64,000 bases of DNA, from positions 22,523-86,522 of the forward strand of contig NZ_JAKRNM010000014.1 in the NCBI RefSeq assembly GCF_022346995.1, written 5' to 3'. Made by a program: the position numbers and the translations under genes. This DNA comes from Paenibacillus sp. ACRRY (GTDB lineage: Bacteria; Bacillota; Bacilli; Paenibacillales; Paenibacillaceae). Below the pieces are notes generated by a model. That model was not told the DNA's origin. It did not search any database and worked only from the letters and a program-made list of their open reading frames with translations. Of this stretch, positions 9,015 to 18,453 are shown one piece after another (the stretch's first letter is position 1; each line of letters starts with the position of its first letter).

Positions 9015-9043
9015 TTGCGTTCTGTAAATGATCATGCTATAAT
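9015..9043 (+). promoter_or_regulatory. Sigma-A promoter of tRNA-Ser
   Basis: TTGCGT (9015-9020) and a perfect TATAAT (9038-9043) are separated by 17 bases and lie 12 bases before the tRNA. Confidence 0.85.
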
Positions 9044-9055
9044 CAGTATTGCTGC

Positions 9056-9146
9056 GGAAAGGTACCCAAGAGGCCCAAGGGGGCTGACTCGAAATCAGCT
9101 AGGCGTGTCACAGCGTGCGTGGGTTCGAATCCCACCCTTTCCGCCA
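9056..9146 (+). tRNA. trnS-Ser: tRNA-Ser (anticodon CGA)
   Basis: The cloverleaf can be drawn directly: acceptor GGAAAGG (9056-9062) pairs with CCTTTCC (9136-9142), the T arm is GTGGG-TTCGAAT-CCCAC, and the anticodon loop CTCGAAA gives CGA. The long variable arm is the class II feature of serine tRNAs. CCA is encoded at 9144-9146. Confidence 0.96.
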
Positions 9147-9212
9147 CTTACAGCATTTGTGCAATGACATTTTAATGAACTCAGTTACATTGAATTTTAT
9201 AAAGCGATTGGT

Positions 9213-9236
9213 CCTTCCTGAGTGGAAGGTTTTTTT
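9213..9236 (+). terminator. Terminator after tRNA-Ser
   Basis: A CCTTCC/GGAAGG stem with a five-base loop is followed by seven T. Confidence 0.85.
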
Positions 9237-9274
9237 ATTTTTCTGAGACAACAACAATAAAGTTTAATGACACA

Positions 9275-9298
9275 AAACAAAAGAGCCCCGAAGGGCTC
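9275..9298 (-). terminator. Terminator for the minus-strand YjzC-like gene
   Basis: GAGCCC-CGAA-GGGCTC forms a stem. On the minus strand it is followed by TTTTGTTTTG, so it should end transcripts coming from 9749. The 9300-9554 stretch between it and the gene shows no convincing coding or RNA feature. Confidence 0.7.
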
Positions 9299-9554
9299 CT
9301 TGTAGGCGATACATCGGTTAGTTAGGAAACAATCGGTCGTAAGATCAGAAACTTGGCGTACTGCTCATGCAATACTCGTGCTCAGACGAAGGGCCTTACA
9401 CACTACCACTTGCTTCTTAGATTACGTGATGAATCTCCAACATTACACGATCGGCTGCGTTGTCCAACGGAACCACACCTCTCTCGTGTACCGCCTGATT
9501 GTATTATGTGCATTATTACGTTTTATATACATGTGTTATATAAAATAATATTTT

Positions 9555-9749
9555 TTAATGAACACGAGCTTTCGTTAATCTCTTCCACTTCCGGTTTTGG
9601 TTGCTCGTTTCAGGGAAGGATTCCCCCTTTTTAAGGGTTATCCGTTTAGGATTCTGAATTTCGGTATGGAAGCTTTTTTCTCCGACTTCCGTGTACTCTC
9701 CATCATTCGGTGCTTTGTCACCTTTTTCAAACTCGGTTTGTTCACCCAT
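9555..9749 (-). CDS. YjzC-like small protein
   Basis: A 64-residue hydrophilic protein resembling Bacillus YjzC. It has a KGDKAPNDGEYTEVGE opening, a central NPKRITLKKGESFPETSNQNRKW segment and a basic tail. The minus-strand ATG at 9749 has a very strong AAGGAGGT eight bases upstream, which supports the gene. Function is unknown; relatives are widespread in Firmicutes. Confidence 0.82.
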   Translation of the reverse strand: MGEQTEFEKGDKAPNDGEYTEVGEKSFHTEIQNPKRITLKKGESFPETSNQNRKWKRLTKARVH

Positions 9750-9844
9750 GGTAAGACCTCCTTAGATGTTTTTCTTATTATTACATCCATAGTGTGCTCC
9801 AGAACTCGAATGAACATGTGCCAATACAAACAGGGAACGTTTGC

Positions 9845-9873
9845 TTGCATTGCTGTCTTATTTTTGTTATATT
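9845..9873 (+). promoter_or_regulatory. Promoter of the rpsF-ssb-rpsR operon
   Basis: TTGCAT (9845-9850), a 17-base spacer and TATATT (9868-9873) lie about 75 bases before rpsF. A small CTCAA/TTGAG hairpin (about 9905-9920) lies in the leader, where S6:S18 autoregulatory RNAs occur in other bacteria; a match to that motif is not shown. Confidence 0.55.
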
Positions 9874-9949
9874 AATATAGTTCGAGTTTGTGCTCGTTCC
9901 TTGCTCTCAACCTAGATTGAGGGCCAGAGTCCATAAGGAGGTGAAAATT

Positions 9950-10243
9950 ATGCGCAAATATGAAGTGATGTACATTATTCGTCCTGACGTTGAGCAAGAA
10001 GTTGTTCAAGCTACAGTCGATAAATTCCAAGGCATCATCTCCAACGGCGGTGGTGAAGTTACAGCTCACGACGTTATGGGTAAACGCCGTCTTGCGTATG
10101 AGATCAAGAAATTCCGTGATGGTGTTTATGTTCTGGTACACTTCACTGCTGAACCAGCAGTAGTTACTGAGCTTGAGCGTCTCATGAAGATTTCTGACGA
10201 AGTAATTCGTTATCTCATTACGAACGATGTTAAGTCTGCCTAA
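9950..10243 (+). CDS. rpsF: 30S ribosomal protein S6
   Basis: S6 binds the central domain of 16S rRNA with S18. The 97-residue protein starts MRKYEVMYIIRPDVEQE and has the conserved MGKRRLAYEIKKFRDGVYVLVHF core. The ATG at 9950 is used because AAGGAGGTG lies at 9935-9943; an in-frame upstream ATG at 9890 lacks such a site. It is the first gene of the rpsF-ssb-rpsR operon. Confidence 0.97.
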   Translation: MRKYEVMYIIRPDVEQEVVQATVDKFQGIISNGGGEVTAHDVMGKRRLAYEIKKFRDGVYVLVHFTAEPAVVTELERLMKISDEVIRYLITNDVKSA

Positions 10244-10292
10244 GACAACTCGTGATTAACGCACCAATTACGCTCTGAAGGAGGGGATTACA

Positions 10293-10778
10293 TTGTTGAA
10301 CCGTGTCATTCTGATCGGCCGGTTAACCCGGGATCCTGAGTTGCGTTACACTCCAGCAGGAGTAGCAGTTACGCAATTTACTTTGGCGGTGGACAGACCG
10401 TTTACAAGCCAAGGGGGAGAGCGGGAAGCGGATTTCATTCCGGTCGTTACCTGGAGACAGCTTGCTGAGACTTGTGCAAACTATTTGCGCAAAGGACGCC
10501 TAGCTGCAGTCGAAGGACGCATTCAAGTACGGAACTACGAGAATAACGAAGGAAAACGTGTATACGTGACCGAAGTCATTGCCGATAATGTCCGTTTCTT
10601 GGAGTCAGCTAACCGTGATAATAACGGTGGCGGCGGTGGGCAACCGATGCGTGAAGAGCCTTCTTATGGAGGCGGCGGACGCGCGAACAATAACAATAAT
10701 TCGCGTAGCAACAATCAGGATCCTTTTTCCGATGACGGAAAACCGATTGATATATCGGATGATGATTTGCCATTTTAA
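10293..10778 (+). CDS. ssb: Single-stranded DNA-binding protein SSB
   Basis: SSB coats single-stranded DNA in replication and repair. The OB-fold region opens MLNRVILIGRLTRDPELRYTP. A Gly/Asn-rich linker (about 105-145) follows, and the acidic tip DISDDDLPF recruits partner proteins. Start is a TTG at 10293 (a second TTG follows at 10296) after AAGGAGG. The position between rpsF and rpsR is the standard Firmicute arrangement. Confidence 0.97.
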   Translation: MLNRVILIGRLTRDPELRYTPAGVAVTQFTLAVDRPFTSQGGEREADFIPVVTWRQLAETCANYLRKGRLAAVEGRIQVRNYENNEGKRVYVTEVIADNVRFLESANRDNNGGGGGQPMREEPSYGGGGRANNNNNSRSNNQDPFSDDGKPIDISDDDLPF

Positions 10779-10832
10779 CGTGAACCGACACTCTAGAGTG
10801 ATTGGCTTAACGATAGGAAAGGACTGAAAAGC

Positions 10833-11105
10833 ATGAGCTTCAAGCAAAGAGAAGGCGGAGACAACGATAAAAGACCGGCTCGCCGTGGCGGCCGTAACAA
10901 ACGTCGTAAAGTGTGCTTCTTCACAGCTAACAAAATTACTCACATCGATTATAAAGATACGGACTTGCTTCGTAAATTTATCAGCGAACGTGGAAAAATT
11001 TTGCCACGCCGTGTAACAGGTACTAGCGCTAAATATCAACGCATGCTGACGATCGCGATCAAACGCTCCCGTCAAATCGCATTGCTGCCATACACAACTG
11101 AGTAG
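10833..11105 (+). CDS. rpsR: 30S ribosomal protein S18
   Basis: S18 pairs with S6 in the platform of the small subunit. The 90-residue protein has the typical basic N-terminus and core motifs CFFTANKITHIDYKDTDLL and GKILPRRVTGTSAKYQR. It is the last gene of the operon and is followed by a strong terminator. Confidence 0.97.
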   Translation: MSFKQREGGDNDKRPARRGGRNKRRKVCFFTANKITHIDYKDTDLLRKFISERGKILPRRVTGTSAKYQRMLTIAIKRSRQIALLPYTTE

Positions 11106-11126
11106 TCTTACTCAGCTTGCATACGA

Positions 11127-11156
11127 AGCAGCCGGCTTATAGCCGGCTGCTTTTTT
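11127..11156 (+). terminator. Terminator after rpsR
   Basis: An 11-bp perfect stem AGCAGCCGGCT/AGCCGGCTGCT with a TAT loop runs into a T tract. Confidence 0.93.
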
Positions 11157-11301
11157 GTGTTTTGAAAAGAACGGGAACCTCCTGGTCGAATGGATCGTAG
11201 AGAAGTAATTGGAATGCAAATGATTTATAATAGAATAGATTATGATTTTGAGTAAGTAATCCGTATTCCAGTTATGACAGATCAAAACATCAGGAGTGCA
11301 T

Positions 11302-11892
11302 ATGAAGAAAATGAGGAAAAAAAGGCAGCAGAAGCAAAAGAAAAGTTTGCGTCTTTGGCTAATAGCTACGCTGCTGATTTCAGTTTTATATCTGTGGCTG
11401 CAACAGAAAGAGGATACTTACGAAATCTGGCCAGATTATACGAGAGAGGTTGCACCAATCACAGGGCTCCATCCTATCGTGGCAGAGAGTGAGCAGATAC
11501 TGGTACGTAAAGCAGCCCGCCGTGGTATAGATATTGTTATCACCCATGGTTATCGAAGTATAGAAGAGCAGGATGAGCTATTTAATCAAGGTCGCTCCAC
11601 AACTGGGAATATCGTTACGAATGCCAGGGGTGGGGAGTCTTATCATAATTATGGACTGGCTATAGATTTTGCACTTCGAACGCCCGATGGTGATGTAGTA
11701 TGGGATATGGAGCGTGATGATAACGGCAATGGACAAGCAGACTGGATGGAAGTTGTCGATCTGGCCAAGGAGTTAGGATTTACATGGGGAGGTGACTGGG
11801 CTAACTTTCCGGATTATCCTCACCTGCAGATGGATTTTGGCTTAAGCATCAATGATTTAAAACGTGGCAAACGCCCGCCAGATTCACCATAA
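11302..11892 (+). CDS. M15 family peptidase (CwlK/VanY-like)
   Basis: A membrane-anchored zinc peptidase predicted to cut peptidoglycan stem peptides, either L-Ala-D-Glu endopeptidase or D,D-carboxypeptidase. It has a basic N-terminus, one membrane segment (about 16-34) and the M15 core: HGYRSIEEQDELFNQGR with R85, SYHNYGLAIDF with zinc ligands H115 and D122, and H174 in YPHLQM. ATG 11302 is preferred over GTG 11296 because GGAG at 11293-11296 is then correctly spaced. The CwlK-type motif favours an endopeptidase. Confidence 0.88.
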   Translation: MKKMRKKRQQKQKKSLRLWLIATLLISVLYLWLQQKEDTYEIWPDYTREVAPITGLHPIVAESEQILVRKAARRGIDIVITHGYRSIEEQDELFNQGRSTTGNIVTNARGGESYHNYGLAIDFALRTPDGDVVWDMERDDNGNGQADWMEVVDLAKELGFTWGGDWANFPDYPHLQMDFGLSINDLKRGKRPPDSP

Positions 11893-11935
11893 GGACTGTA
11901 ATTAAAATACATTATAATGTATAAATATCGGGAAT

Positions 11936-11960
11936 GCCTTGCATTTTGCAGGGCTTTTTT
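11936..11960 (+). terminator. Terminator after the M15 peptidase gene
   Basis: GCCTTGC and GCAGGGC pair with one wobble around a short loop and are followed by TTTTTT. Confidence 0.75.
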
Positions 11961-12375
11961 CATTCTTTTGTAAAAAAAATGATAAAAGATTACAATTAGT
12001 CCTTTACAGCAGCAAATAAATAAAACTATACTATAATAACTAGAATTTTAACACAGACTTAATGAATAGCATAAATATAATCGCATAGGCATAAATTTGC
12101 TAAAAATACAGCTGACATAGAGTAATCAAATTAAATTGTATATTTACCACAAACCTAACATATATATTTCAAAACAAAAGTATACCGACATGTAATTATA
12201 TAATTTATGTAAAGTACATGTTATATATTTTAAAAATTTCACTCTCCTACTTAAGAACCTCTCGCAAAATAAGTCGAAATAGTATCGAAATCCCCTTGAT
12301 ATGTACCTTAAAAATATAACTAATACCCAAAACTATGATATAAAAACATTTATACCAAAAATCTCAAAATAATCA
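11961..12375. other. Long AT-rich non-coding stretch before the opp operon
   Basis: About 400 bases of very AT-rich DNA with many A and T tracts separate the M15 gene from the oligopeptide operon promoter. I see no open frame, RNA gene or clear CodY box. It may be an upstream activating or intrinsically bent region. Confidence 0.5.
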
Positions 12376-12404
12376 TTGACGTCACCTAAATTTACACGTA
12401 TGAT
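12376..12404 (+). promoter_or_regulatory. Promoter of the oligopeptide transporter operon
   Basis: TTGACG (12376-12381) and TATGAT (12399-12404) are spaced by 17 bases. Transcription would start near 12411, giving an untranslated leader of about 200 bases before the first gene. Confidence 0.65.
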
Positions 12405-12618
12405 TACATTAATTATTTTCGTGTATAATCCCGCTAGGAATTATCAACATTAATTGACCAATGGTCTAAACAGCAATGTCGAAACTCGTTTCTCCTAATG
12501 AATTAGTATTTTGTATAAACTTTTGTTCGTCTTCTTCAAGAACATGGAAATATACAGTGGATGCATTCTTATATATATGAATACAGTCTGCAGAAATTTT
12601 GGGGTTAGGGTGATTGAT

Positions 12619-13617
12619 TTGAACACAGAGCTATTGGAAGTCAGAAATCTAACTACATCATTCAGAATTGAAGATGACTATTATGCAGCAGTTGATCACG
12701 TTAACCTCACGGTTAAGAAGAACGAAGTACTAGCAATTGTAGGAGAATCAGGATCAGGCAAAAGTGCATTCGCATTTTCAATTATGGGTCTTCACAACAA
12801 AGCCAAAATTGATGGCCAGATTCTATATAAAGGACAGGATATTGCGAATATCCCTCCTAACAAATTAAACAAGCTCCGCGGTAAAGAGATGGGAATGATC
12901 TTTCAGGACCCACTTTCCGCATTAAATCCTCTGATGATTATTGGTGACCAGATCGATGAGATTCTGACACTACATCAACCTAAAATGTCTTCTAAAGATA
13001 AGAAAGACAAGGTTATTGATCTGCTTAACCAAGTAGGGATTCCACGTCCCGAACAGATTTATAAGCAGTATCCCCACGAACTATCTGGCGGTATGAGGCA
13101 GCGGGTTGTTATCGCAATTGCCATTGCGAATAAACCGGAACTGCTGATTGCCGATGAGCCTACAACAGCACTTGACGTTACGATTCAGCTGCAGATTCTT
13201 GAACTTATCCGAGATTTGAAGAACGAGATTAATGCCGGCATCATCCTGATTACGCATGATCTTGGGGTGGTTGCTGAGATGGCGGATCGCGTTGCCGTTA
13301 TGTACGCCGGTGAAATCGTTGAGATTGCAGATATCTATACGTTAATGACTAATGCGAAGCATCCATACACAAGATCTCTATTGAACTCTATTCCTACGAT
13401 TACCGAAGAAAAATCAAAGCTTCATGTCATTCAAGGCATTGTACCTTCATTAAAGAATCTTCCTCGCAAAGGGTGCCGCTTCAAGGCCCGAATCCCATGG
13501 ATCAGTGATTCGGCCCATGAAGAGAACCCGCAGATGCATGAAATTGCTCCAGGTCACTTTGTACGTTGCACCTGTTACCAGCACTTTCATTTCCCTGATC
13601 AAGCTGAGGAGGAATAA
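12619..13617 (+). CDS. oppD: Oligopeptide ABC transporter ATP-binding protein (OppD type)
   Basis: One of the two ATPases energising a peptide importer. It has Walker A GESGSGKS, the Q-loop MIFQDPLSALNP, signature LSGGMRQRV, Walker B LLIADEPTTALD and the H-loop THDLGVV. The C-terminal oligopeptide/dipeptide extension with a Cys-rich GCRF...CTCY region is present. Start is taken as TTG 12619 (AGGGTG just upstream), giving MNTELLEVRNLTTSF. It heads a D-F-B-C-A operon. Substrate cannot be told from sequence. Confidence 0.92.
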   Translation: MNTELLEVRNLTTSFRIEDDYYAAVDHVNLTVKKNEVLAIVGESGSGKSAFAFSIMGLHNKAKIDGQILYKGQDIANIPPNKLNKLRGKEMGMIFQDPLSALNPLMIIGDQIDEILTLHQPKMSSKDKKDKVIDLLNQVGIPRPEQIYKQYPHELSGGMRQRVVIAIAIANKPELLIADEPTTALDVTIQLQILELIRDLKNEINAGIILITHDLGVVAEMADRVAVMYAGEIVEIADIYTLMTNAKHPYTRSLLNSIPTITEEKSKLHVIQGIVPSLKNLPRKGCRFKARIPWISDSAHEENPQMHEIAPGHFVRCTCYQHFHFPDQAEEE

Positions 13618-13621
13618 CATA

Positions 13622-14554
13622 ATGGCACTACTCGAAGTTGAAGGACTCAAAATACACTTTCCGATTCGCGGTGGACTGATCAAACGTGAAATTGGAAGTA
13701 TCAAGGCAGTCGATGATGTAAGCTTCTCCATTGAGCAGGGACAGACTTACGGACTCGTTGGCGAGTCAGGCTCAGGCAAAACAACGACAGGGAGAGCCGT
13801 CATCGGACTCAACCATGTGACAGCCGGAAGAATTCTATTTAACGGCAAGGATCTTGCCAAAGAGCGGCGTAAGGACAGACAACTCCAGCGTGATGTGCAA
13901 ATGATCTTTCAAGACCCCTACTCTTCACTGAATCCCAAGAAGAGGGTTATCGACATTATTGCTGAACCTCTACGCAACTATGAGCGGCTGACAGCTACGG
14001 AAGAGAAGAGACAAGTCAGAGATTTGCTAGAAAAAGTAGGTCTAAGTCCGGAGTCCATCTATAAGTATCCTCATGAATTTTCCGGAGGACAGCGACAGCG
14101 GATCGGAATTGCCCGGGCAATTGCACTGAAGCCGAAACTAATCATTGCAGATGAACCCGTATCGGCTCTGGATGTATCCGTACAGGCACAAGTGCTTAAT
14201 TTCATGCAGGAGATTCAAAAGGAGTTAAATCTGACCTATCTGTTCATCAGTCATGATCTCGGAATTATAAGACATATGTGTGATCAGATTGGAATTATGT
14301 ATAAAGGTCGTTATGTCGAGCAAGGAACGACCGATGATATTTTTGAGAACCCACAGCATATCTATACCAAGCGTCTCATAGCAGCTATTCCGGATATGGA
14401 CCCAACCAAACGTGAGGAAATGATGGCTTTCCGTCAGCAGATCAAATCCGAGTATGAAAACTCATACCGAAATTTCTTCGATGAGGAAGGGCTTGCTTAT
14501 TCGCTCCAATCCATTTCCAATACTCACCGAGTAGCTCTACCTCAGAAAGGTTGA
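13622..14554 (+). CDS. oppF: Oligopeptide ABC transporter ATP-binding protein (OppF type)
   Basis: The second ATPase of the importer, pairing with OppD. It carries Walker A GESGSGKTT, MIFQDPYSSLNP, signature FSGGQRQRIGIARA, Walker B LIIADEPVSALD and SHDLG. ATG 13622 lies just after the oppD stop and is preceded by GAGGAGGAA, so the two are tightly coupled. About 310 residues, normal for OppF. Confidence 0.93.
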   Translation: MALLEVEGLKIHFPIRGGLIKREIGSIKAVDDVSFSIEQGQTYGLVGESGSGKTTTGRAVIGLNHVTAGRILFNGKDLAKERRKDRQLQRDVQMIFQDPYSSLNPKKRVIDIIAEPLRNYERLTATEEKRQVRDLLEKVGLSPESIYKYPHEFSGGQRQRIGIARAIALKPKLIIADEPVSALDVSVQAQVLNFMQEIQKELNLTYLFISHDLGIIRHMCDQIGIMYKGRYVEQGTTDDIFENPQHIYTKRLIAAIPDMDPTKREEMMAFRQQIKSEYENSYRNFFDEEGLAYSLQSISNTHRVALPQKG

Positions 14555-14561
14555 AGGCCAT

Positions 14562-15524
14562 ATGTGGAATATAATACTACGAAGAATCATGATTATGATC
14601 CCTCAGATCTTTTTGCTTAGTCTCTTGGTGTTCTTGATGGCCAAGGCAATGCCCGGCGACGCACTAACAGGCTTACTTGACCCGAGCATTGACCCTAAGG
14701 CTCTGGATGAACAAAGAGAACGACTTGGACTCAACAATCCATGGTATGTACAGTATTGGGACTGGATCAGAAATGCAGCACAAGGCGACTTCGGGCAATC
14801 TTTCCGATTTAAAATGCCAGTTATGGACTTGATTGGTCAACGAATCTCAAATACATTCTGGCTGGCTGTCGCAACGCTTGTGTTCACATACTTGATCGCG
14901 ATTCCACTCGGTATTATCAGTGGTCGTTACAATGATACATGGTCTGACCGTTTAATTACGGGTTACACCTATTTAGGTTTTGCAGCACCTTTATTTATTT
15001 TTGCACTCGTTATGTTATGGATTTTTGGGTTCCACTTTGGGTTATTCCCAACTGGAGGTAGCGTAGCACCTGGACTTACACCAGGAACATTTAGTTACGT
15101 TGCAAGCAAGTTCTATCATCTGTTATTACCAGCTTTATCTATGGCGTTGATTGCTACGGTATCCACTGTTCAATACCTGCGTAGTGAAATTATCGATATT
15201 AAGCACAAGGAATTTGTTCTCACTGCGAGGGCCAAGGGAGCCTCGGAATCACGAGTTTACAACAGGCATATTCTAAGAAACTCTCTACTTCCGATTGCCG
15301 CATTCTTTGGTTATGAGATCACTGGACTTATCGGAGGTACCATTATCATTGAGAGTATATTCAGTTATCCGGGCATGGGTCAGCTGTTTCTTAACTCAAT
15401 CTCTCTTCGGGATTTTAGTGTTGTGACTGCGCTTGTCCTGATATTTGGTATCGCCACAATTCTGGGCTCGCTGTTATCTGACATTATTCTTGGATTGGTA
15501 GATCCACGTATACGGATCAAGTAA
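14562..15524 (+). CDS. oppB: Oligopeptide ABC transporter permease (OppB type)
   Basis: An inner membrane permease with about six transmembrane segments, starting with MWNIILRRIMIMIPQIFLLSLLVF. The cytoplasmic EAA-type loop LTARAKGASESRVYNRHILRN near residue 215 contacts the ATPases. It follows oppF by 7 bases and precedes oppC in the same operon. Confidence 0.93.
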   Translation: MWNIILRRIMIMIPQIFLLSLLVFLMAKAMPGDALTGLLDPSIDPKALDEQRERLGLNNPWYVQYWDWIRNAAQGDFGQSFRFKMPVMDLIGQRISNTFWLAVATLVFTYLIAIPLGIISGRYNDTWSDRLITGYTYLGFAAPLFIFALVMLWIFGFHFGLFPTGGSVAPGLTPGTFSYVASKFYHLLLPALSMALIATVSTVQYLRSEIIDIKHKEFVLTARAKGASESRVYNRHILRNSLLPIAAFFGYEITGLIGGTIIIESIFSYPGMGQLFLNSISLRDFSVVTALVLIFGIATILGSLLSDIILGLVDPRIRIK

Positions 15525-15551
15525 GAACTTGAAGATTTCGGGGTGAATAAA

Positions 15552-16457
15552 ATGAGCAAGGCCAATGATGTCGTTATAACTTCACAGAAGATAGATAAGA
15601 GCCCCTCTAGCTTGAGTATCTTATGGAGGGAGCTAGTCCGGGATAAAGTGGCGCTAGTCTCGCTCATATTTTTAGGATTAGTTTTATTACTAGTCTACGG
15701 AACTGCTTTGGTTCTGGATCAGGATGAAATTGTTAAAGTAGATCTATTCGCCTTGTATGAGCCGCCTTCCGCACAATATTGGTTAGGAACAGATTACGGG
15801 GGTCGAGATGTATTCGGACAATTAGTCATAGGTACTCGGAACTCGTTATCCATTGCCATTCTTGTTACGGTAATGACAGGTTTCTTGGGAATCGTGATTG
15901 GTTTATTGTCCGGTTACTTCGGAGGATTAATTGATAATATATTCATGCGTATAGTGGATTTCTTCATGGTTCTTCCTTTCATGATGATCGTTATCGCGTT
16001 TGTTACAGCAGTACCCAAATATAATATTACTTCGTTCTCGCTAATCATGACAGCTTTCCTATGGATGGGAATTGCCAGATTGATTCGGTCTAAGGCATTA
16101 CAAGAGCGCGAACTAGAATATGTAAAGGCATCAAAAACGTTGGGTTCTTCTCATCTGAAAATCATGCTTTCACAGGTTCTACCTAATCTGAGCTCCATCA
16201 TCATCGTAACGATGACATTGAACCTTGCTGCCAATATTGGCCTTGAATCCGGGTTGTCTTTCTTGGGATTTGGATTCCCTGAGAGCACACCTAGTCTTGG
16301 AACACTCGTAAGTTATGCACGTAATCCGCAAACCCTGGAATCCAGATGGTGGATATGGCTACCTGCGTCAGTACTTATTCTGGTATTGATGTTGAGTATA
16401 AATAATGTCGGTCAAGCCCTTAAGCGTGCGACTGATGCAAGACAAAGAAGAGGTTAA
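15552..16457 (+). CDS. oppC: Oligopeptide ABC transporter permease (OppC type)
   Basis: The partner permease with an N-terminal cytoplasmic tail, about six membrane segments and the EAA loop VKASKTLGSSHLKIMLSQVLPN. The OppC signature LGTDYGGRDVFGQLVIGTRNSL is present near residue 78. ATG 15552 is chosen over GTG 15543 because GGGGTG at 15540-15545 then serves as ribosome binding site. Confidence 0.93.
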   Translation: MSKANDVVITSQKIDKSPSSLSILWRELVRDKVALVSLIFLGLVLLLVYGTALVLDQDEIVKVDLFALYEPPSAQYWLGTDYGGRDVFGQLVIGTRNSLSIAILVTVMTGFLGIVIGLLSGYFGGLIDNIFMRIVDFFMVLPFMMIVIAFVTAVPKYNITSFSLIMTAFLWMGIARLIRSKALQERELEYVKASKTLGSSHLKIMLSQVLPNLSSIIIVTMTLNLAANIGLESGLSFLGFGFPESTPSLGTLVSYARNPQTLESRWWIWLPASVLILVLMLSINNVGQALKRATDARQRRG

Positions 16458-16474
16458 AAAGGGAGGAAAGGTTC

Positions 16475-18301
16475 ATGAAAAAGAGATTTTTTTCACGGGG
16501 ACTATTTTTCACGATGATGTTGGTCTTCGTACTGGCGCTTGCGGCGTGCTCGGAGAAAGAGGCAGCAACACCAACGCCTTCTTCGAACACAGGGGAGACG
16601 AAGACAGAGGAGAAGCCTGCTAATGAAGAGGGCGTATATTCCATTGAGGACTTTAACAATGTTAAAACCAACGAAGGCACCGCCATTGAAGGTGGATCCA
16701 TCACTTACGGACTCGTGTCCGACACAGCGTTTGAAGGAACATTGAACTTTAACTTTTACTCCGGTAATCCGGATGCGATGGTTCTGGGTTGGTTCGATGA
16801 AGGTTTGCTGACTTGGGATAAAGACTATGTATATACCAACGATGGTGCTGCAACGTATGAAACATCCGAAGATGGAAAAACGTTCACACTGACTATTCGT
16901 GATAATGTAAACTGGCATGATGGTAAGCCGGTAACAGCAGAAGATTTGCAATTTGCTTATGAAGTTATCGGTAACAAGGCTTATGATGGTCCTCGTTATG
17001 ATTCCAACTTCACAAGTGTAGTAGGTATGGATGAATACCATGCTGGAACTGCAAAAACGATCTCTGGTATCAAAGTGCTGAGTGACAAACAAATCAGCAT
17101 CACTTACAAAGAATCTACACCGTCCCTGCTGACAGGTGGCGTATGGACATATCCGCTGGCTAAACATATCTTCGGTGATATGGATGTAGCAAAAATGTCC
17201 TCTTCCAAAGAAGTGCGTGAAACTCCAATCGGTTTTGGTCCATTTAAAGTGGAAACCATCACTCCAGGTGAGTCTGTAACATTTGTGAAAAATGAAGACT
17301 ACTGGCGTGGAGCTCCAAAACTGGATAAAGTGACTTTGAAAGTTATCAACCCAACAACGGTTGTTCAAGAATTGAAATCTGGCGGGGTAGACCTCGTGGA
17401 TGCATTCCCTACAGATCAATATAAAGACAATGCAGATATGTCCAATGTGGAATTCCTGGGTGCAATCGACCGTGCTTATACGTACATCGGTTTCAAACTG
17501 GGTACATGGGATGAAGAAAACGGAAAAGTTGTAACGAATCCTGATGCAAAAATGGCTGACAAAAACTTGCGTAAAGCGATGTGGATGGCTGTAGACAACG
17601 ACCAAGTCGGTAAACGTTTCTACAACGGTCTGCGTTGGAACGCAACAACATTGATTCCGCCGTCTCACCCTGAATTCCATGATTCCAACAATCCGGGTGC
17701 AGCCTATGATCCTGAAGCAGCAAAAGCACTGCTTGATGAAGCTGGCTACAAATTGGACGGAGAATTCCGTACCAATCCAGACGGATCACCACTGGAGATC
17801 AACTTCGTTTCCATGACAGGTGGCGACACAGCTGAACCACTGGCACGTTATTATGTTCAATCCTGGGCAGCAATCGGTCTGAAAGTGAACCTCGAAATGG
17901 TTGAGTTTAACAGCTTCTATGACCGCGTTGGTAACACGGGTAAGGATGATCCAAACATCGATGTATATCAAGCCGCATGGGGCGTTGGTATTGACGTAGA
18001 TCCAGCAGGTTTGTATGGTCGCGATGCACTGTATAACTTCTCCAGATTCTCAAGTGAGAAAAATGATGAGTTGCTTGCAAAAGGTGTCTCTGCTGAAGCC
18101 TTTGATGTAGACAAACGTAAAGAAATCTACAATGAATGGCAGCAGTACATGGTTGATGAAGTTCCTGTATTCCCGACACTGTACCGTGCTGTAGTAGCAC
18201 CGGTTAACAAACGTGTGATGAACTACGCTATTGGTGATGGAACAGGTATCTACCTGAACGATCTGGCCGTTAACGCAGATAAACCAGTAGTGGCTGAGTA
18301 A
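16475..18301 (+). CDS. oppA: Oligopeptide ABC transporter substrate-binding lipoprotein (OppA type)
   Basis: A 608-residue family 5 solute-binding protein. It has a signal peptide ending in the lipobox LAAC (Cys25), a low-complexity Thr/Glu-rich linker, and the family segments TFTLTIRDNVNWHDGKPVTAEDL and RKAMWMAVDN. It should sit on the outer membrane face and deliver peptides to OppB/C. Codon use is more regular than in the upstream genes, consistent with high expression. It closes the operon and is followed by a strong hairpin. Confidence 0.93.
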   Translation: MKKRFFSRGLFFTMMLVFVLALAACSEKEAATPTPSSNTGETKTEEKPANEEGVYSIEDFNNVKTNEGTAIEGGSITYGLVSDTAFEGTLNFNFYSGNPDAMVLGWFDEGLLTWDKDYVYTNDGAATYETSEDGKTFTLTIRDNVNWHDGKPVTAEDLQFAYEVIGNKAYDGPRYDSNFTSVVGMDEYHAGTAKTISGIKVLSDKQISITYKESTPSLLTGGVWTYPLAKHIFGDMDVAKMSSSKEVRETPIGFGPFKVETITPGESVTFVKNEDYWRGAPKLDKVTLKVINPTTVVQELKSGGVDLVDAFPTDQYKDNADMSNVEFLGAIDRAYTYIGFKLGTWDEENGKVVTNPDAKMADKNLRKAMWMAVDNDQVGKRFYNGLRWNATTLIPPSHPEFHDSNNPGAAYDPEAAKALLDEAGYKLDGEFRTNPDGSPLEINFVSMTGGDTAEPLARYYVQSWAAIGLKVNLEMVEFNSFYDRVGNTGKDDPNIDVYQAAWGVGIDVDPAGLYGRDALYNFSRFSSEKNDELLAKGVSAEAFDVDKRKEIYNEWQQYMVDEVPVFPTLYRAVVAPVNKRVMNYAIGDGTGIYLNDLAVNADKPVVAE

Positions 18302-18453
18302 TTATACTTTTCTTATTCTAACTATCAGTGCCTTGTTCTCAAGGAAAGGTTACTTTTGAATCTATGAGCAACCATAAGGATTGGGGTCCTTTGACGAAGT
18401 CGGTTGCTGGATCGGTAATGAATTCCTCTGGGTACGATAAAAAGTGTCAATTG

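Noticed and set aside
9353..9634. 93-codon plus-strand frame overlapping the YjzC-like gene
   Set aside because: It lies antisense to a better supported gene with a strong ribosome binding site and reads as non-protein sequence.
16502..17680. Long minus-strand open frame inside oppA
   Set aside because: It is a shadow of the strongly biased codon use of oppA; its sequence is rich in Cys, His and Phe and has no start signal.
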